DNA of 35,489 nt from an uncultured Selenomonadaceae bacterium (GCA_910579115.1 CAJTSO010000003.1:1-35489); one strand, 5' to 3'; positions 7,647 through 16,466 are shown, counted from the first letter of the stretch. Translations and numbers: made by a program. The notes: a model not told the origin generated them from the letters alone.

Positions 7647-9302
7647 TTGGATGTAAAGGAACAGCTTATAAAGGCTATAAATAGTTCTGTAAAATCAGCT
7701 CAGGAAGCTGGAATGCTTCCACCGGGAGAAATGCCATCGTTCGTGTTGGAGGCGCCTCCTAAAAAGGAGCTGGGAGATTTTGCCACTAATGCTGCTATGC
7801 AGTCAGCAAGAGTTTTTCACAGGAAACCACGAGACATTGCTGAAGCAATTATTAACTGTCTTTCAGCTGACTTTATAGACCATACGGTCATTGCTGGTCC
7901 TGGTTTTATTAATTTTTATCTCAAAGGAAGTGTATTATACGATAGCCTTGCGTCGATAATTGCAAAGGGAGATTCCTTTGGTCAGCTTCCCCCAAAGAAT
8001 GTTAAGAAGATACAGGTTGAATATGTTAGTGCAAATCCTACCGGGCTTCTTCATGTAGGACATGGCAGAGGGGCGGCCTGTGGGTCTGCTTTGGTTAATC
8101 TGCTCCGGGCAGCTGGTTACCCGGTTGCGAGTGAGTACTATATAAATGACGCAGGTAATCAGATTGACCATTTGGCTGAGTCTGTTAATGCCCGTTATTT
8201 GCAACTTTTCGGTGTGGATGCTCAGGTTCCTGACGATGGTTATCGTGGAAAAGATATTATTGATACGGCTCAGGTTATCAAGGACCGTGATGGAGATAAG
8301 TATCTCCACATGGATGAGGGTGCGCGCCTGGCAGCCTTAAAGGAAATTGCCCTTAAGGAAAAGCTGAAATGTCTCAAACGTGATTTACAGGCATTTAACG
8401 TTGATTTTGATATCTGGTTCAGTGAGCGAACGCTTCACCCTGATGCAATAATGGATGCGGTGGAAACTTTGAAGAAGACTGGTGATATTTATGAAAAAGA
8501 TGGGGCTCTTTGGCTAAAGTCAACGGCCTATGGAGATGACAAGGATCGTGTCGTAATAAGAGATAACGGGGTATCCACTTACTTGGCGGCTGACATCGCC
8601 TATCACCGTAACAAATTTCAGCGGGGCTTTGGCAAGGTAATTAATATATGGGGAGCTGATCACCACGGATATGTAGCTCGTGTTGAAGCTTCGCTCTCAA
8701 TGCTTGGATATAATCCTGATAATCTTAAAGTTTTACTGTTACAGATGGTGAACCTGTACCGTGATGGTGAGCTTGTAAAGATGTCAAAGCGCACCGGGCA
8801 GAGCGTGACACTGGAAGAACTGATAGAGGAAGTAGGAACTGATGCAGCTCGTTATTTCTTCATTATGCGCTCGTTAGACAGTCAGTTGGATTTTGATATA
8901 AATCTGGCAAAATCCCAGTCAAACGATAACCCGGTTTACTATATACAGTATGCCCATGCCAGAATAGCCAGTTTATTTCGTCAGGCAGCTGAAATGGGAA
9001 TTGATACAAGTGAAGCGCCTGAGTTGACTCTGCTGACTGATGATAAAGAGATTGACCTTATAAAGAAAATTATCGAATATCCAGAAGAAATTGAAAGGGC
9101 AGCTGCTGACTATGCTCCGCAGAGAATAGCCAGATATGTATACGATTTAGCGGGCGATTTCCACAGCTTCTATAACCAGTGCCGCTGCATAGGGATTGAA
9201 CCGGAGCTGGCTAAAGCCAGGTTAGCGCTGTGTGGCGCTGCCCAGCGGGCTATACGGTTGGCTTTGGGAATTTTGGGTATATCAGCACCTGAAAAGATGT
9301 AA
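7647..9302 (+). CDS. argS: arginyl-tRNA synthetase
   Basis: Class I synthetase charging tRNA-Arg, cytoplasmic. The N-terminal additional domain comes first (about 1-110), then the HIGH-type signature in SANPTGLLHVGHGRGAA and the KMSKS-type loop as VKMSKRTGQSV; the DALR anticodon-binding region with YVYDLAGDFHSFYNQC closes the protein. Length 551 is normal. I chose TTG 7647 because GGGAGGA at 7632-7638 lies eight bases before it; an in-frame GTG at 7623 would leave almost no leader after the promoter. First gene of a long plus-strand run; the delta-subunit gene follows after 32 bases. Confidence 0.96.
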   Translation: MDVKEQLIKAINSSVKSAQEAGMLPPGEMPSFVLEAPPKKELGDFATNAAMQSARVFHRKPRDIAEAIINCLSADFIDHTVIAGPGFINFYLKGSVLYDSLASIIAKGDSFGQLPPKNVKKIQVEYVSANPTGLLHVGHGRGAACGSALVNLLRAAGYPVASEYYINDAGNQIDHLAESVNARYLQLFGVDAQVPDDGYRGKDIIDTAQVIKDRDGDKYLHMDEGARLAALKEIALKEKLKCLKRDLQAFNVDFDIWFSERTLHPDAIMDAVETLKKTGDIYEKDGALWLKSTAYGDDKDRVVIRDNGVSTYLAADIAYHRNKFQRGFGKVINIWGADHHGYVARVEASLSMLGYNPDNLKVLLLQMVNLYRDGELVKMSKRTGQSVTLEELIEEVGTDAARYFFIMRSLDSQLDFDINLAKSQSNDNPVYYIQYAHARIASLFRQAAEMGIDTSEAPELTLLTDDKEIDLIKKIIEYPEEIERAAADYAPQRIARYVYDLAGDFHSFYNQCRCIGIEPELAKARLALCGAAQRAIRLALGILGISAPEKM

Positions 9303-9334
9303 TTTCGATGGATACAGCTGGGAGGAGAAAGAAA

Positions 9335-9688
9335 ATGGCAACTAAGGAAAAGGATTTTACACGCTGTTCTGATGTAGATGTCGCATACTATATCCTGTCA
9401 GAAAAAGGAGAGCCTGTTCACTACAAGGATCTTGTACTTGAGATTATAGAGCTTCGTCATAAACCGGTGCAGTCCCTTTCAAATACGATTTCTGAGGTTT
9501 ATACTCTCATAAATATGGACAGCCGCTTTAGCTATGTTGGGCGAAATGAGGACGGGAAATCTATGTGGGGTTTAAGCGAGTGGATTCCTGCTGAGCCTAA
9601 ACGATCTCATTCTACCGCTAAAACTGTTAGGGAAGCAGGATTAGCAAAGAGTAAGACACGTAGGCTTAAAGCTGAAAAGACTGAATAG
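9335..9688 (+). CDS. rpoE: DNA-directed RNA polymerase delta-like subunit
   Basis: A 117-residue protein whose first 80 residues match the HARE-HTH fold of the Firmicute delta subunit: DVAYYILSEKGEPVHYKDLV and later YTLINMDSRFSYVG. Delta binds RNA polymerase and helps release it from nucleic acid. In Bacillus the protein ends in a long acidic tail; here the last 30 residues are short and basic (for example SKTRRLKAEK). The start is ATG 9335 with GGGAGGAG seven bases upstream; an earlier in-frame ATG at 9308 precedes that site. Position directly before pyrG is the usual one in Firmicutes. Confidence 0.9.
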   Translation: MATKEKDFTRCSDVDVAYYILSEKGEPVHYKDLVLEIIELRHKPVQSLSNTISEVYTLINMDSRFSYVGRNEDGKSMWGLSEWIPAEPKRSHSTAKTVREAGLAKSKTRRLKAEKTE

Positions 9689-9701
9689 GGGAAATAATAA
9701 A

Positions 9702-11312
9702 GTGGCAAAATATATTTTTGTAACCGGTGGCGTCGTTTCATCCCTTGGTAAAGGAATAACAGCGGCATCTTTGGGTCGCTTGTTGAAGAACCGTGGTCTT
9801 ACTGTTACAATTCAGAAATTTGATCCTTATATCAACATTGATCCCGGTACAATGAGCCCTTATCAGCACGGTGAAGTATTTGTCACTGATGATGGGGCTG
9901 AGACAGATTTGGACTTGGGCCATTATGAGCGCTTTATCGATATAAGTCTTTCAAAGCATTCCAATACAACTGCCGGTAAAGTTTATTGGAATGTGTTGAC
10001 AAAAGAACGCCGTGGTGATTATTTGGGAAAAACTGTTCAAGTAATCCCGCATATTACTGACGAAATCAAACGGCATGTTTATGATATTGCAAAAACTGAT
10101 AGTGCCGATGTGGTAATTACTGAAATCGGTGGAACCGTTGGCGATATTGAGAGCCTCCCTTTTCTTGAGGCAATCAGGCAGGTAAAAAAAGAAGTTGGCA
10201 AAGATGATGTGCTGTATATCCACGTTACTTTAGTACCGTATATTTCAGCTGCAGGGGAGCTGAAAACGAAGCCGACTCAGCATAGCGTGAAAGAACTCCG
10301 CAGTATTGGCATACAGCCGGACATTCTCGTCTGCCGTACTGAGAAATCAATATCAATGGACATGAAGGAAAAGCTTGCCCTATTCTGTGATGTTGATATG
10401 GATGCAGTAATTGAGAATCGTACCTGTTCAACCATATATGAAGTTCCGCTGATGATGCAGCGCGAGGGACTTGATAGAATAGTATTGGAAAAACTTCACC
10501 TTAATACTTCTCCGGCAAACATGGAGGAGTGGACTCGCATGGTTTACAGGATTCAAAATCCGTCCGGGAGGGTTCGTATCGCGGTAGTCGGAAAATATAT
10601 TGAGTTGCCGGATGCCTATATGTCCGTTACCGAAGCATTACATCATGCAGGTATAGCCAATGATTGTGAGGTGAAGATCACCTGGATTGATTCTGAATCA
10701 ATTCAGGCGGATAACACAGACTTGGATGAGATGTTCTCTGGAGTTAAGGGAATCCTTGTGCCTGGAGGATTTGGCGACCGGGGCATAGAAGGAAAGATTT
10801 TAGCAATTCAATACGCTCGTGAAAATAAATTGCCATTCCTTGGCCTTTGTCTTGGTATGCAATGCGCGGTTATAGAGTTTGCAAGAAATGTCTGCGGGAT
10901 GGATGGTGCTAATAGTACAGAATTTTGGTCTGAGACGCCATATCCTGTTATTGATTTAATGCTGTCTCAGGTCGAAGTGGAAGACAAGGGGGGCACAATG
11001 CGCCTCGGCGCTTACCCCTGTATGGTTCAACCCGGAACAAATGCTTTTAAGGCATACGGTGTAGAAAAAATTGCTGAACGCCACCGTCACCGCTATGAGT
11101 TTAATAACAAGTATCGTAAGAAGCTTCAGGAGGCTGGTTTAGTTATCTCTGGCACATCACCGGATGAGAGTCTGGTTGAGATGGTAGAGATCAAGGAGCA
11201 TCCGTGGTTCGTAGCGTCCCAATTCCATCCTGAGCTTACCAGCCGTCCCAATAGTCCTAACCCTCTTTTCCGTGACTTCATTAAGGCGGTTTGTAATTTT
11301 TATCGTGGTTAA
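9702..11312 (+). CDS. pyrG: CTP synthase
   Basis: Converts UTP to CTP using ATP and glutamine-derived ammonia, the last step of pyrimidine nucleotide synthesis. The N-terminal amidoligase domain (about 1-265) opens with GGVVSSLGKGI, and the C-terminal class I glutaminase has its nucleophile in LGLCLGMQCAV and the His/Glu pair in SQFHPELTSRP. Full length at 536 residues. The start is GTG 9702 with AGGGG upstream. It lies 13 bases after rpoE, so both are on one transcript. No attenuator leader of the Bacillus pyrG type (initial G-run template) is visible in the short gap. Confidence 0.97.
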   Translation: MAKYIFVTGGVVSSLGKGITAASLGRLLKNRGLTVTIQKFDPYINIDPGTMSPYQHGEVFVTDDGAETDLDLGHYERFIDISLSKHSNTTAGKVYWNVLTKERRGDYLGKTVQVIPHITDEIKRHVYDIAKTDSADVVITEIGGTVGDIESLPFLEAIRQVKKEVGKDDVLYIHVTLVPYISAAGELKTKPTQHSVKELRSIGIQPDILVCRTEKSISMDMKEKLALFCDVDMDAVIENRTCSTIYEVPLMMQREGLDRIVLEKLHLNTSPANMEEWTRMVYRIQNPSGRVRIAVVGKYIELPDAYMSVTEALHHAGIANDCEVKITWIDSESIQADNTDLDEMFSGVKGILVPGGFGDRGIEGKILAIQYARENKLPFLGLCLGMQCAVIEFARNVCGMDGANSTEFWSETPYPVIDLMLSQVEVEDKGGTMRLGAYPCMVQPGTNAFKAYGVEKIAERHRHRYEFNNKYRKKLQEAGLVISGTSPDESLVEMVEIKEHPWFVASQFHPELTSRPNSPNPLFRDFIKAVCNFYRG

Positions 11313-11335
11313 GTAAAAAAATGGGGGGTGGTACT

Positions 11336-12202
11336 ATGCCGAAGGGGTTAAAATTTACCAAGTGGCATGGCTGTGGCAATGATTTTGTCTTTTTCATTGA
11401 TGAAAAAAATGAATTGGCAGTAAAATACGATGTTGCAAAGCTGGCTGTTAAGCTTTGTGATCGTCATTTTGGCATCGGAGCAGATGGTGTAATTTTAATT
11501 CTTCCACCACATGATACGACTGCCAATGATTTCCGTATGCAGATTATTAACTCTGATGGTAGCGAAGCCGAAATGTGCGGCAATGGAATTAGAATGTTTG
11601 CCAAACAGGTATATGAGTCCGGACTTGTTGATAAAATGGAATTTCGGATTGAAACCGGGGCGGGAATAATTATTCCAAAATTAAACCTTGTTAATGGGGC
11701 AGTGGAAAGCGTGACGGTTGACATGGGTGAACCGATTCTAAGTGGTCCTGCAATTCCCGTGTCTGGCTATGGTGAAGGAGAAATTGTTCGTCAGCCAATA
11801 ATGGTAGACGGCAGAGAATTCCGAATGACCTGCGTGTCAATGGGCAATCCCCATGCTGTTGTATTCATGGACAAAGAGGAAGATTGTGATCTTATCGAGA
11901 CGATGGGACGCTCATTTGAGATTCATCCGGCCTTCCCAGCAAAGACAAATACCCATTTCTGCTTTGTAAGAGATAATAGTCATATTCGTATGAGAGTTTG
12001 GGAGCGTGGGGCAGCAATGACACTGGCTTGCGGAACCGGAAGCTGTGCTGTTATGACAGCGGCTGTGCTGGAAGGACGCACCGGAAGAAGCGCCGAGATT
12101 GAACTGGATGGAGGCACCCTTCAGCTTGAATGGCGGGAAGATAATCACCTTTATATGACCGGTCCGGCCATAAAGGTTTTTGAAGGCGCATTAAATATTT
12201 AA
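11336..12202 (+). CDS. dapF: diaminopimelate epimerase
   Basis: Interconverts LL- and meso-diaminopimelate for lysine and peptidoglycan synthesis, cytoplasmic. Both catalytic cysteines are visible in their conserved settings: NSDGSEAEMCGNGIR and ACGTGSCAVMTAA. The N-terminal KWHGCGNDF is also typical. With ATG 11336 the protein has 288 residues; I prefer this start because GGGGGTGG at 11323-11332 precedes it, whereas ATG 11321 lies within that site. It follows pyrG by 23 bases in the same orientation. Confidence 0.96.
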   Translation: MPKGLKFTKWHGCGNDFVFFIDEKNELAVKYDVAKLAVKLCDRHFGIGADGVILILPPHDTTANDFRMQIINSDGSEAEMCGNGIRMFAKQVYESGLVDKMEFRIETGAGIIIPKLNLVNGAVESVTVDMGEPILSGPAIPVSGYGEGEIVRQPIMVDGREFRMTCVSMGNPHAVVFMDKEEDCDLIETMGRSFEIHPAFPAKTNTHFCFVRDNSHIRMRVWERGAAMTLACGTGSCAVMTAAVLEGRTGRSAEIELDGGTLQLEWREDNHLYMTGPAIKVFEGALNI

Positions 12203-12226
12203 AAATTACTTGAACGGAGGAGACTA

Positions 12227-13114
12227 ATGCTTCGCAGCATGACAGGCTTTGGGGCTGGTGATGCCGAGACTGAAAGCTACCGCTTTCATATTGAAGTGAA
12301 GGCCGTTAATCAAAGATATTTGGATATTGATGTCAGAATGCCGTATGTCCTTAACCGCTTTGATGATGTTATAAGAAATAAGATTAAAGAATTCGCATCC
12401 AGGGGAAAGCTTGCTGTGTCTGTTACCTATTGTGACAAGCGCCCTAAGGAAAAAAAGATTTCCGTTGATACAAAACTGGCGTTGGCCTATAAAAAAGGTT
12501 TTGATGAATTGGCGGCGGTTACGGGCTTGAATCCAATAAAAAATGTTTTGGATTTGGCAAAATATCCCGGTGTTATGATTGTGGATGAAGCTGCTGATGA
12601 AATGGAAGGCTGTGAAGAGGTTCTCGTCACAGCTCTGACTCATGCGATGGTCAGTTTTGTGGAAATGCGAGAAAGGGAAGGGGCAAATATTGCCTTTGAT
12701 TTTTCTCAGCGGCTGGATTTTCTGTCTTCTGTTGTAGATAGACTGGAGTCCCTTGCTCCACGCGTGATAGAGAATTACCGTCAGCGCCTGATAAAGACTT
12801 TTGAGGATGTTGGGATAAAGCCGTTTGACGATCTTCAAAGTGAACAGCGAATTGTTCAGGAAGTTGCCCTTTATGCTGACAGGGTTGATTATACAGAGGA
12901 ATTTGTAAGGCTTCGCAGTCATATTAAACAATTTAGGAATATCATTATGGAAAATGAGCCTGTCGGCAGGAAGTTAGATTTTCTGATTCAGGAAATGAAT
13001 CGGGAAATCAATACTGCAACCTCAAAATCCCCTGACATTGAAGTATCCGAGCTGGCAGTCAGGGTAAAGAGCGAGATTGAGAAGCTGCGTGAGCAGCTTC
13101 AGAATATAGAGTAA
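12227..13114 (+). CDS. yicC: YicC family endoribonuclease
   Basis: Member of the YicC/YloC family, 295 residues, beginning with the hallmark MLRSMTGFGAG and containing EVKAVNQRYLDI. The C-terminal half has the conserved VQEVALYADRVDYTEE and GRKLDFLIQEMNREINT segments. Family members have been shown to be RNases involved in RNA turnover; this function is from family knowledge. A CGGAGGAG ribosome site lies before ATG 12227. The order yicC-remA-gmk-rpoZ-coaBC is conserved in Firmicutes, which supports the assignment. Confidence 0.94.
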   Translation: MLRSMTGFGAGDAETESYRFHIEVKAVNQRYLDIDVRMPYVLNRFDDVIRNKIKEFASRGKLAVSVTYCDKRPKEKKISVDTKLALAYKKGFDELAAVTGLNPIKNVLDLAKYPGVMIVDEAADEMEGCEEVLVTALTHAMVSFVEMREREGANIAFDFSQRLDFLSSVVDRLESLAPRVIENYRQRLIKTFEDVGIKPFDDLQSEQRIVQEVALYADRVDYTEEFVRLRSHIKQFRNIIMENEPVGRKLDFLIQEMNREINTATSKSPDIEVSELAVRVKSEIEKLREQLQNIE

Positions 13115-13123
13115 AAGGGAAAA

Positions 13124-13408
13124 ATGGATACCAAGCTGATTAATATTGGTCTGGGAAATATTATAAACGCAGAAAAGGTAATTGCAATTGTCGCTTCAGG
13201 CTCAGCTCCAGCTAAAAGGCTCGTTCAGGACGCCAGAGCAGTTTCCGGTAGCAGTTTGATAGATGCCACTGCTGGCAGGCGTTGCAGATCGGTAATTGTC
13301 ATGGATAGCGGCCAAATAGTTTTATCTTCGTTATTGCCGGAGACCATTGCCCGCCGCGTAAATGGAAATATAGACGATTTGGGGAAGGATGATGAAGATG
13401 AAGCGTAA
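13124..13408 (+). CDS. remA: RemA-like extracellular matrix regulator (DUF370)
   Basis: A 94-residue protein of the RemA family: NIGLGNIINAEKVIAIV at the start, then SGSAPAKRLVQDAR and LIDATAGRRCRSVIVMDSG. In Bacillus subtilis RemA is a DNA-binding activator of biofilm matrix genes; in this organism the targets are unknown. A few acidic residues (DDLGKDDEDEA) extend beyond the common core at the C terminus. It sits nine bases after yicC and its 3' end overlaps the start of gmk, so the genes are translationally linked. Confidence 0.9.
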   Translation: MDTKLINIGLGNIINAEKVIAIVASGSAPAKRLVQDARAVSGSSLIDATAGRRCRSVIVMDSGQIVLSSLLPETIARRVNGNIDDLGKDDEDEA

Positions 13409-14003
13409 AGGGTGTCTTATTGTCGTATCTGGCGCTTCTGGCACAGGAAAGGGAACTGTTTGTGCTGCGTTGCTGAATAAGAGGACCTCTTTGAGGTATT
13501 CAATATCAGCAACTACCAGAAATCCCCGAAATGGAGAGCAAGACGGAGTACAGTATTTTTTCCATAGCCGCGAGAGTTTTGAGAGGATGATAGCAGACGG
13601 AGATTTGTTGGAATGGGCTGATGTGTACGGTAATTATTATGGAACCCCCAAAACTCCGATAGAAAAATCCCTTGAGGAAGGCCAGGATATCCTGCTGGAG
13701 ATAGACACTCAGGGAGCATTAAATGTAATGGAGAAAATGCCGGATGGAGTCTTTGTTTTTCTGCTTCCGCCTTCACTGGAAGAGCTTGAACGAAGACTTC
13801 GTTCAAGAGGTACTGATGCCGAAGAGGCAATAATTCGCAGGCTTGAGTCTGCTCGTAATGAATTAGCGGCAGCGAAAAAATATGGGTATATTGTTGTAAA
13901 TAATGTTGTCAATGATGCTGTTGACATAATAGATGCTATTCTTACGGCTGAGCATGCTAAAGTATCGAACAATCAGAAATTGGTAGAAAGTTTGGCAGAA
14001 TAA
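13398..14003 (+). CDS. gmk: guanylate kinase
   Basis: Phosphorylates GMP to GDP with ATP. P-loop SGASGTGKGT near residue 11, then the GMP-binding YSISATTRNPRNGEQDGVQY and a lid with RRLESARNEL. About 201 residues, as usual. Three in-frame ATGs occur at 13389, 13392 and 13398; GGAAGG at 13383-13388 gives a nine-base gap to 13398 and too little room for 13389, so I favour 13398, but 13392 is possible. All overlap the end of remA. Confidence 0.94.
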   Translation: MKRKGCLIVVSGASGTGKGTVCAALLNKRTSLRYSISATTRNPRNGEQDGVQYFFHSRESFERMIADGDLLEWADVYGNYYGTPKTPIEKSLEEGQDILLEIDTQGALNVMEKMPDGVFVFLLPPSLEELERRLRSRGTDAEEAIIRRLESARNELAAAKKYGYIVVNNVVNDAVDIIDAILTAEHAKVSNNQKLVESLAE

Positions 14004-14061
14004 AAATTAATGTTTTTGTGGCGGGCTTTTCCTGACCACAGGATTATATTTAGAAAGGCTG

Positions 14062-14292
14062 ATGTCAATTATGGATATGGTTACTCCTTCTATCAACACT
14101 CTTCTCCAAAAAATGGACAGCCGTTATGCGCTTGTAGTTTTAGCTGCTAAAAGAGCCCGGCAGCTTATGGAGGATGAAAGCCTTCTTAAGAGCGATGAAA
14201 ATATGCGTTCCAGTAAGAGTGTTACAAATGCGTTGGAAGAAATCGCTGAGGGAAAGATTACTTTCAAGTGCTCAAATCAATTTAATGTATGA
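14062..14292 (+). CDS. rpoZ: DNA-directed RNA polymerase omega subunit
   Basis: A 76-residue omega subunit that assists assembly of the beta-prime subunit. MVTPSINTLLQKMDSRYALV and AAKRARQLMEDES are the conserved N-terminal features, followed by KSVTNALEEIAEGKI. Two starts are possible, ATG 14062 and ATG 14071; GAAAGG upstream is very close to the first and distant from the second, so this is unsettled. The stop codon overlaps the first possible coaBC start by four bases. Confidence 0.93.
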   Translation: MSIMDMVTPSINTLLQKMDSRYALVVLAAKRARQLMEDESLLKSDENMRSSKSVTNALEEIAEGKITFKCSNQFNV

Positions 14293-15509
14293 GTGTATCA
14301 GGTAAAACTATGTTAAAAGATAAAAAGGTTATCTTAGGTGTGACCGGTGGAATTGCCGCCTACAAGGCAGTAGAAATTGCCAGTCGTCTGAAAAAATCTG
14401 GAGCTGTTGTCAGGGTTGTAATGACAGAAGAGGCAAAGAAATTTGTAACGGAACTCACCTTCCAGGAGATTACCGGTCAACCTGTAACATGTAACATGTG
14501 GGCTGAAGTGCAGCATTTTAATGTGGCGCACATATCACTTGCTCAGTGGGCAGACCTTGTTTTGATCGCACCGGCAACTGCTAATATTTTGGCTAAAGCT
14601 GATGTGGGCATAGCTGATGACTTTCTGAGCACTATGCTGTTGGCCACAAAGGCTCCGGTGGTGTATGCACCGGCTATGAACACAAATATGTTCAGACACC
14701 CGGCAACCCAGGCTCATATAGCCTCTTTGAAAGCCAGAGGGGCAAAGATGATCGAGCCGGCCTCCGGCCTCCTTGCCTGTGGAGCAGTTGGCGCTGGTCG
14801 ATTGCCGGAACCAGCTGATGTAATGGCAGAAATAGAAAAAATTTTTTCTGTCATGCGGAGTTTGGCTGGGAAGAAGGTGCTTGTGACTGCAGGTGGTACA
14901 ATAGAGCCTTTGGATCCGATTCGCTTTATCGCAAACCATTCCAGTGGACGTCAGGGTTATGCTATTGCTGCCGAAGCAGTTTCAAGAGGGGCAGAGGTCG
15001 TGCTTATATCCGGGCAGGCAACTGTTGAGCCACCAGCCGGTCTGTCAAAATTTGTTAAAACTACAACTGCCCATCAGATGCGAGCGGCGGTGCTTGCTGA
15101 TTTTGCTGACGCAGATATAGTGATTAAAGCAGCTGCCGTTGCCGATTACAGGCCTAAAAATGTTGCAGAAAATAAGATTAAAAAGACGGATAGAGATCTT
15201 GTAATAGAGTTGGAACGAAATCCGGATATCCTAAAAGAGCTGGGTGAATTGAAGCGTCCGGATCAGATTCTGATTGGATTTGCGGCTGAGACCCAAAACC
15301 TTTTGCAATATGCCCAGTCAAAGCTTGAAAAGAAAAATTTAGACTTTATTGTCGCCAATGATGTCTCAAGGCAAGGAGCCGGTTTCCAGGGTGATACGAA
15401 TATTATTAAGATAATTTCCCGTGATGGGTCAACAGAGGATCTTCCCCTTATGACTAAGCGGGAACTGTCTTCGGTTATCATGGATAGAGCTGAATCAAAA
15501 CTTAAATAA
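14289..15509 (+). CDS. coaBC: bifunctional phosphopantothenoylcysteine decarboxylase / phosphopantothenate-cysteine ligase
   Basis: Two steps of coenzyme A synthesis in one cytoplasmic protein of about 400 residues. The flavin-dependent decarboxylase half shows GVTGGIAAYKA, the His-containing VAHISLAQWADL, PATANILAK, APAMNTNMF and the Cys-containing LACGAVGAGRLPEP. The ligase half opens with KKVLVTAGGTIEPLDPIRF and holds AAVADYRPKNVAENKIKK. Either ATG 14289 (overlapping rpoZ) or ATG 14310 (with CAGG upstream, giving MLKDKKVILGV) could be the true start; the second resembles homologues more. Last gene of the argS run. Confidence 0.95.
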   Translation: MSVSGKTMLKDKKVILGVTGGIAAYKAVEIASRLKKSGAVVRVVMTEEAKKFVTELTFQEITGQPVTCNMWAEVQHFNVAHISLAQWADLVLIAPATANILAKADVGIADDFLSTMLLATKAPVVYAPAMNTNMFRHPATQAHIASLKARGAKMIEPASGLLACGAVGAGRLPEPADVMAEIEKIFSVMRSLAGKKVLVTAGGTIEPLDPIRFIANHSSGRQGYAIAAEAVSRGAEVVLISGQATVEPPAGLSKFVKTTTAHQMRAAVLADFADADIVIKAAAVADYRPKNVAENKIKKTDRDLVIELERNPDILKELGELKRPDQILIGFAAETQNLLQYAQSKLEKKNLDFIVANDVSRQGAGFQGDTNIIKIISRDGSTEDLPLMTKRELSSVIMDRAESKLK

Positions 15510-15516
15510 GACTATG

Positions 15517-15546
15517 AGAGGCTGTTTACCAGACAGCCTCTTGTTT
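15517..15546 (+). terminator. probable terminator after coaBC
   Basis: AGAGGCTGT (15517-15525) pairs perfectly with ACAGCCTCT (15533-15541), followed by a modest TTGTTT tract. It ends the argS-coaBC run 18 bases before lgt; some readthrough is likely because the T-run is short and no promoter is seen before lgt. Confidence 0.7.
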
Positions 15547-15563
15547 ACATAGAAGGTTGAATT

Positions 15564-16385
15564 ATGCATCAATACTTGTTCTTTATTGGAGATTTTCCTG
15601 TTCGGGCGTATGGTCTTGTTCTTAGTTTGTCCATAGTATTAGGAACAGGAGTAGCTTACTTCTTGGCACGACAGGATGGCCGTTGGCATTCTCATATCGT
15701 GGATATGGGAATATATTGTGGCCTTATGGGAATTTTGGGCGCCCGTTTATGGGATGTGTTTTTTTTTGATTGGGATTACTACCATAACCACTTATCGGAA
15801 ATCCTCAACGTATGGCAGGGAGGAATGGCCATACAAGGAGGTCTTGTTTTTGGTGCAGTCACGGGAATAATATATGCGGTAAAGCATAATATTGATGTAT
15901 GGGTTTTAGCTGATATAGTGTGCCCGGGAGTTATTCTTGGTCAGGGACTTGGGCGATGTGCAAATCTTTTGAACGGCGATGCGTTTGGCGCGCCTACAGG
16001 CAGTAGTTTTGGTATAGTATACCCTGATACTACGTTGGCATATCAAACCTATGGCAGTAAGCCTCTTTGGCCTGCAGAAGTTTGGGAAGGACAACTTGAT
16101 TTTGTGATTTTTGCCGTGCTTTTAATTTACCGGGTTTCGGTAGCTCATAAGAGTGGTCAGGTATTCATGCTTTATGTTATGCTGTACTCGATAGTAAGAT
16201 TTTTTCTTGAATATCTCCGCGGCGATTACAATGAGCTTATTTTTGGTCTGTTTAAGTCGGCCCAGATGACAAGTATATTATCATTTGGTTTTGCATTCTT
16301 CTTTTATTTGTATTTTCAATATATGGGCAGCTATGATAGTCGGGAAAGAAAAATGTTTGGGGATAATGAAGAAAATAGCGATTGA
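15564..16385 (+). CDS. lgt: prolipoprotein diacylglyceryl transferase
   Basis: Membrane enzyme moving diacylglyceryl from phosphatidylglycerol to the lipobox cysteine of lipoprotein precursors. 273 residues with about seven helices; RAYGLVLSLSIVLG, the GARLWDVFF region, WQGGMAIQGGL and the family signature GRCANLLNGDAFG are visible. Compared with the usual GRxGNFxNxE form, this signature has Leu for Phe and Asp for Glu, a variant also known to me from some other Firmicutes. The start ATG 15564 has AGAAGG upstream. MetQ downstream is a likely substrate. Confidence 0.95.
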   Translation: MHQYLFFIGDFPVRAYGLVLSLSIVLGTGVAYFLARQDGRWHSHIVDMGIYCGLMGILGARLWDVFFFDWDYYHNHLSEILNVWQGGMAIQGGLVFGAVTGIIYAVKHNIDVWVLADIVCPGVILGQGLGRCANLLNGDAFGAPTGSSFGIVYPDTTLAYQTYGSKPLWPAEVWEGQLDFVIFAVLLIYRVSVAHKSGQVFMLYVMLYSIVRFFLEYLRGDYNELIFGLFKSAQMTSILSFGFAFFFYLYFQYMGSYDSRERKMFGDNEENSD

Positions 16386-16410
16386 CAACGTGTTTTCTTT
16401 GCTATATACT
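16382..16410 (+). promoter_or_regulatory. consensus promoter of the metK-metNIQ operon
   Basis: TTGACA at 16382-16387 and TATACT at 16405-16410 with a 17-base spacer. The -35 box overlaps the lgt stop codon. Transcription would start near 16417, giving an untranslated leader of about 270 bases that carries the S-box. Confidence 0.92.
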
Positions 16411-16466
16411 ACTCGACAAGTAAATACGAAGGAGCTACCTTGTTTGTATGATGATAGGGGTAGCTT

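Noticed and set aside
12224..12931. Minus-strand open frame of 235 codons opposite yicC
   Set aside because: Antisense shadow of a well-supported yicC; low-complexity basic translation and no start signal.
14004..14061. Hairpin TGTGG...CCACA between gmk and rpoZ
   Set aside because: Only five base pairs with a 14-base loop and no T-run; not enough for a terminator.
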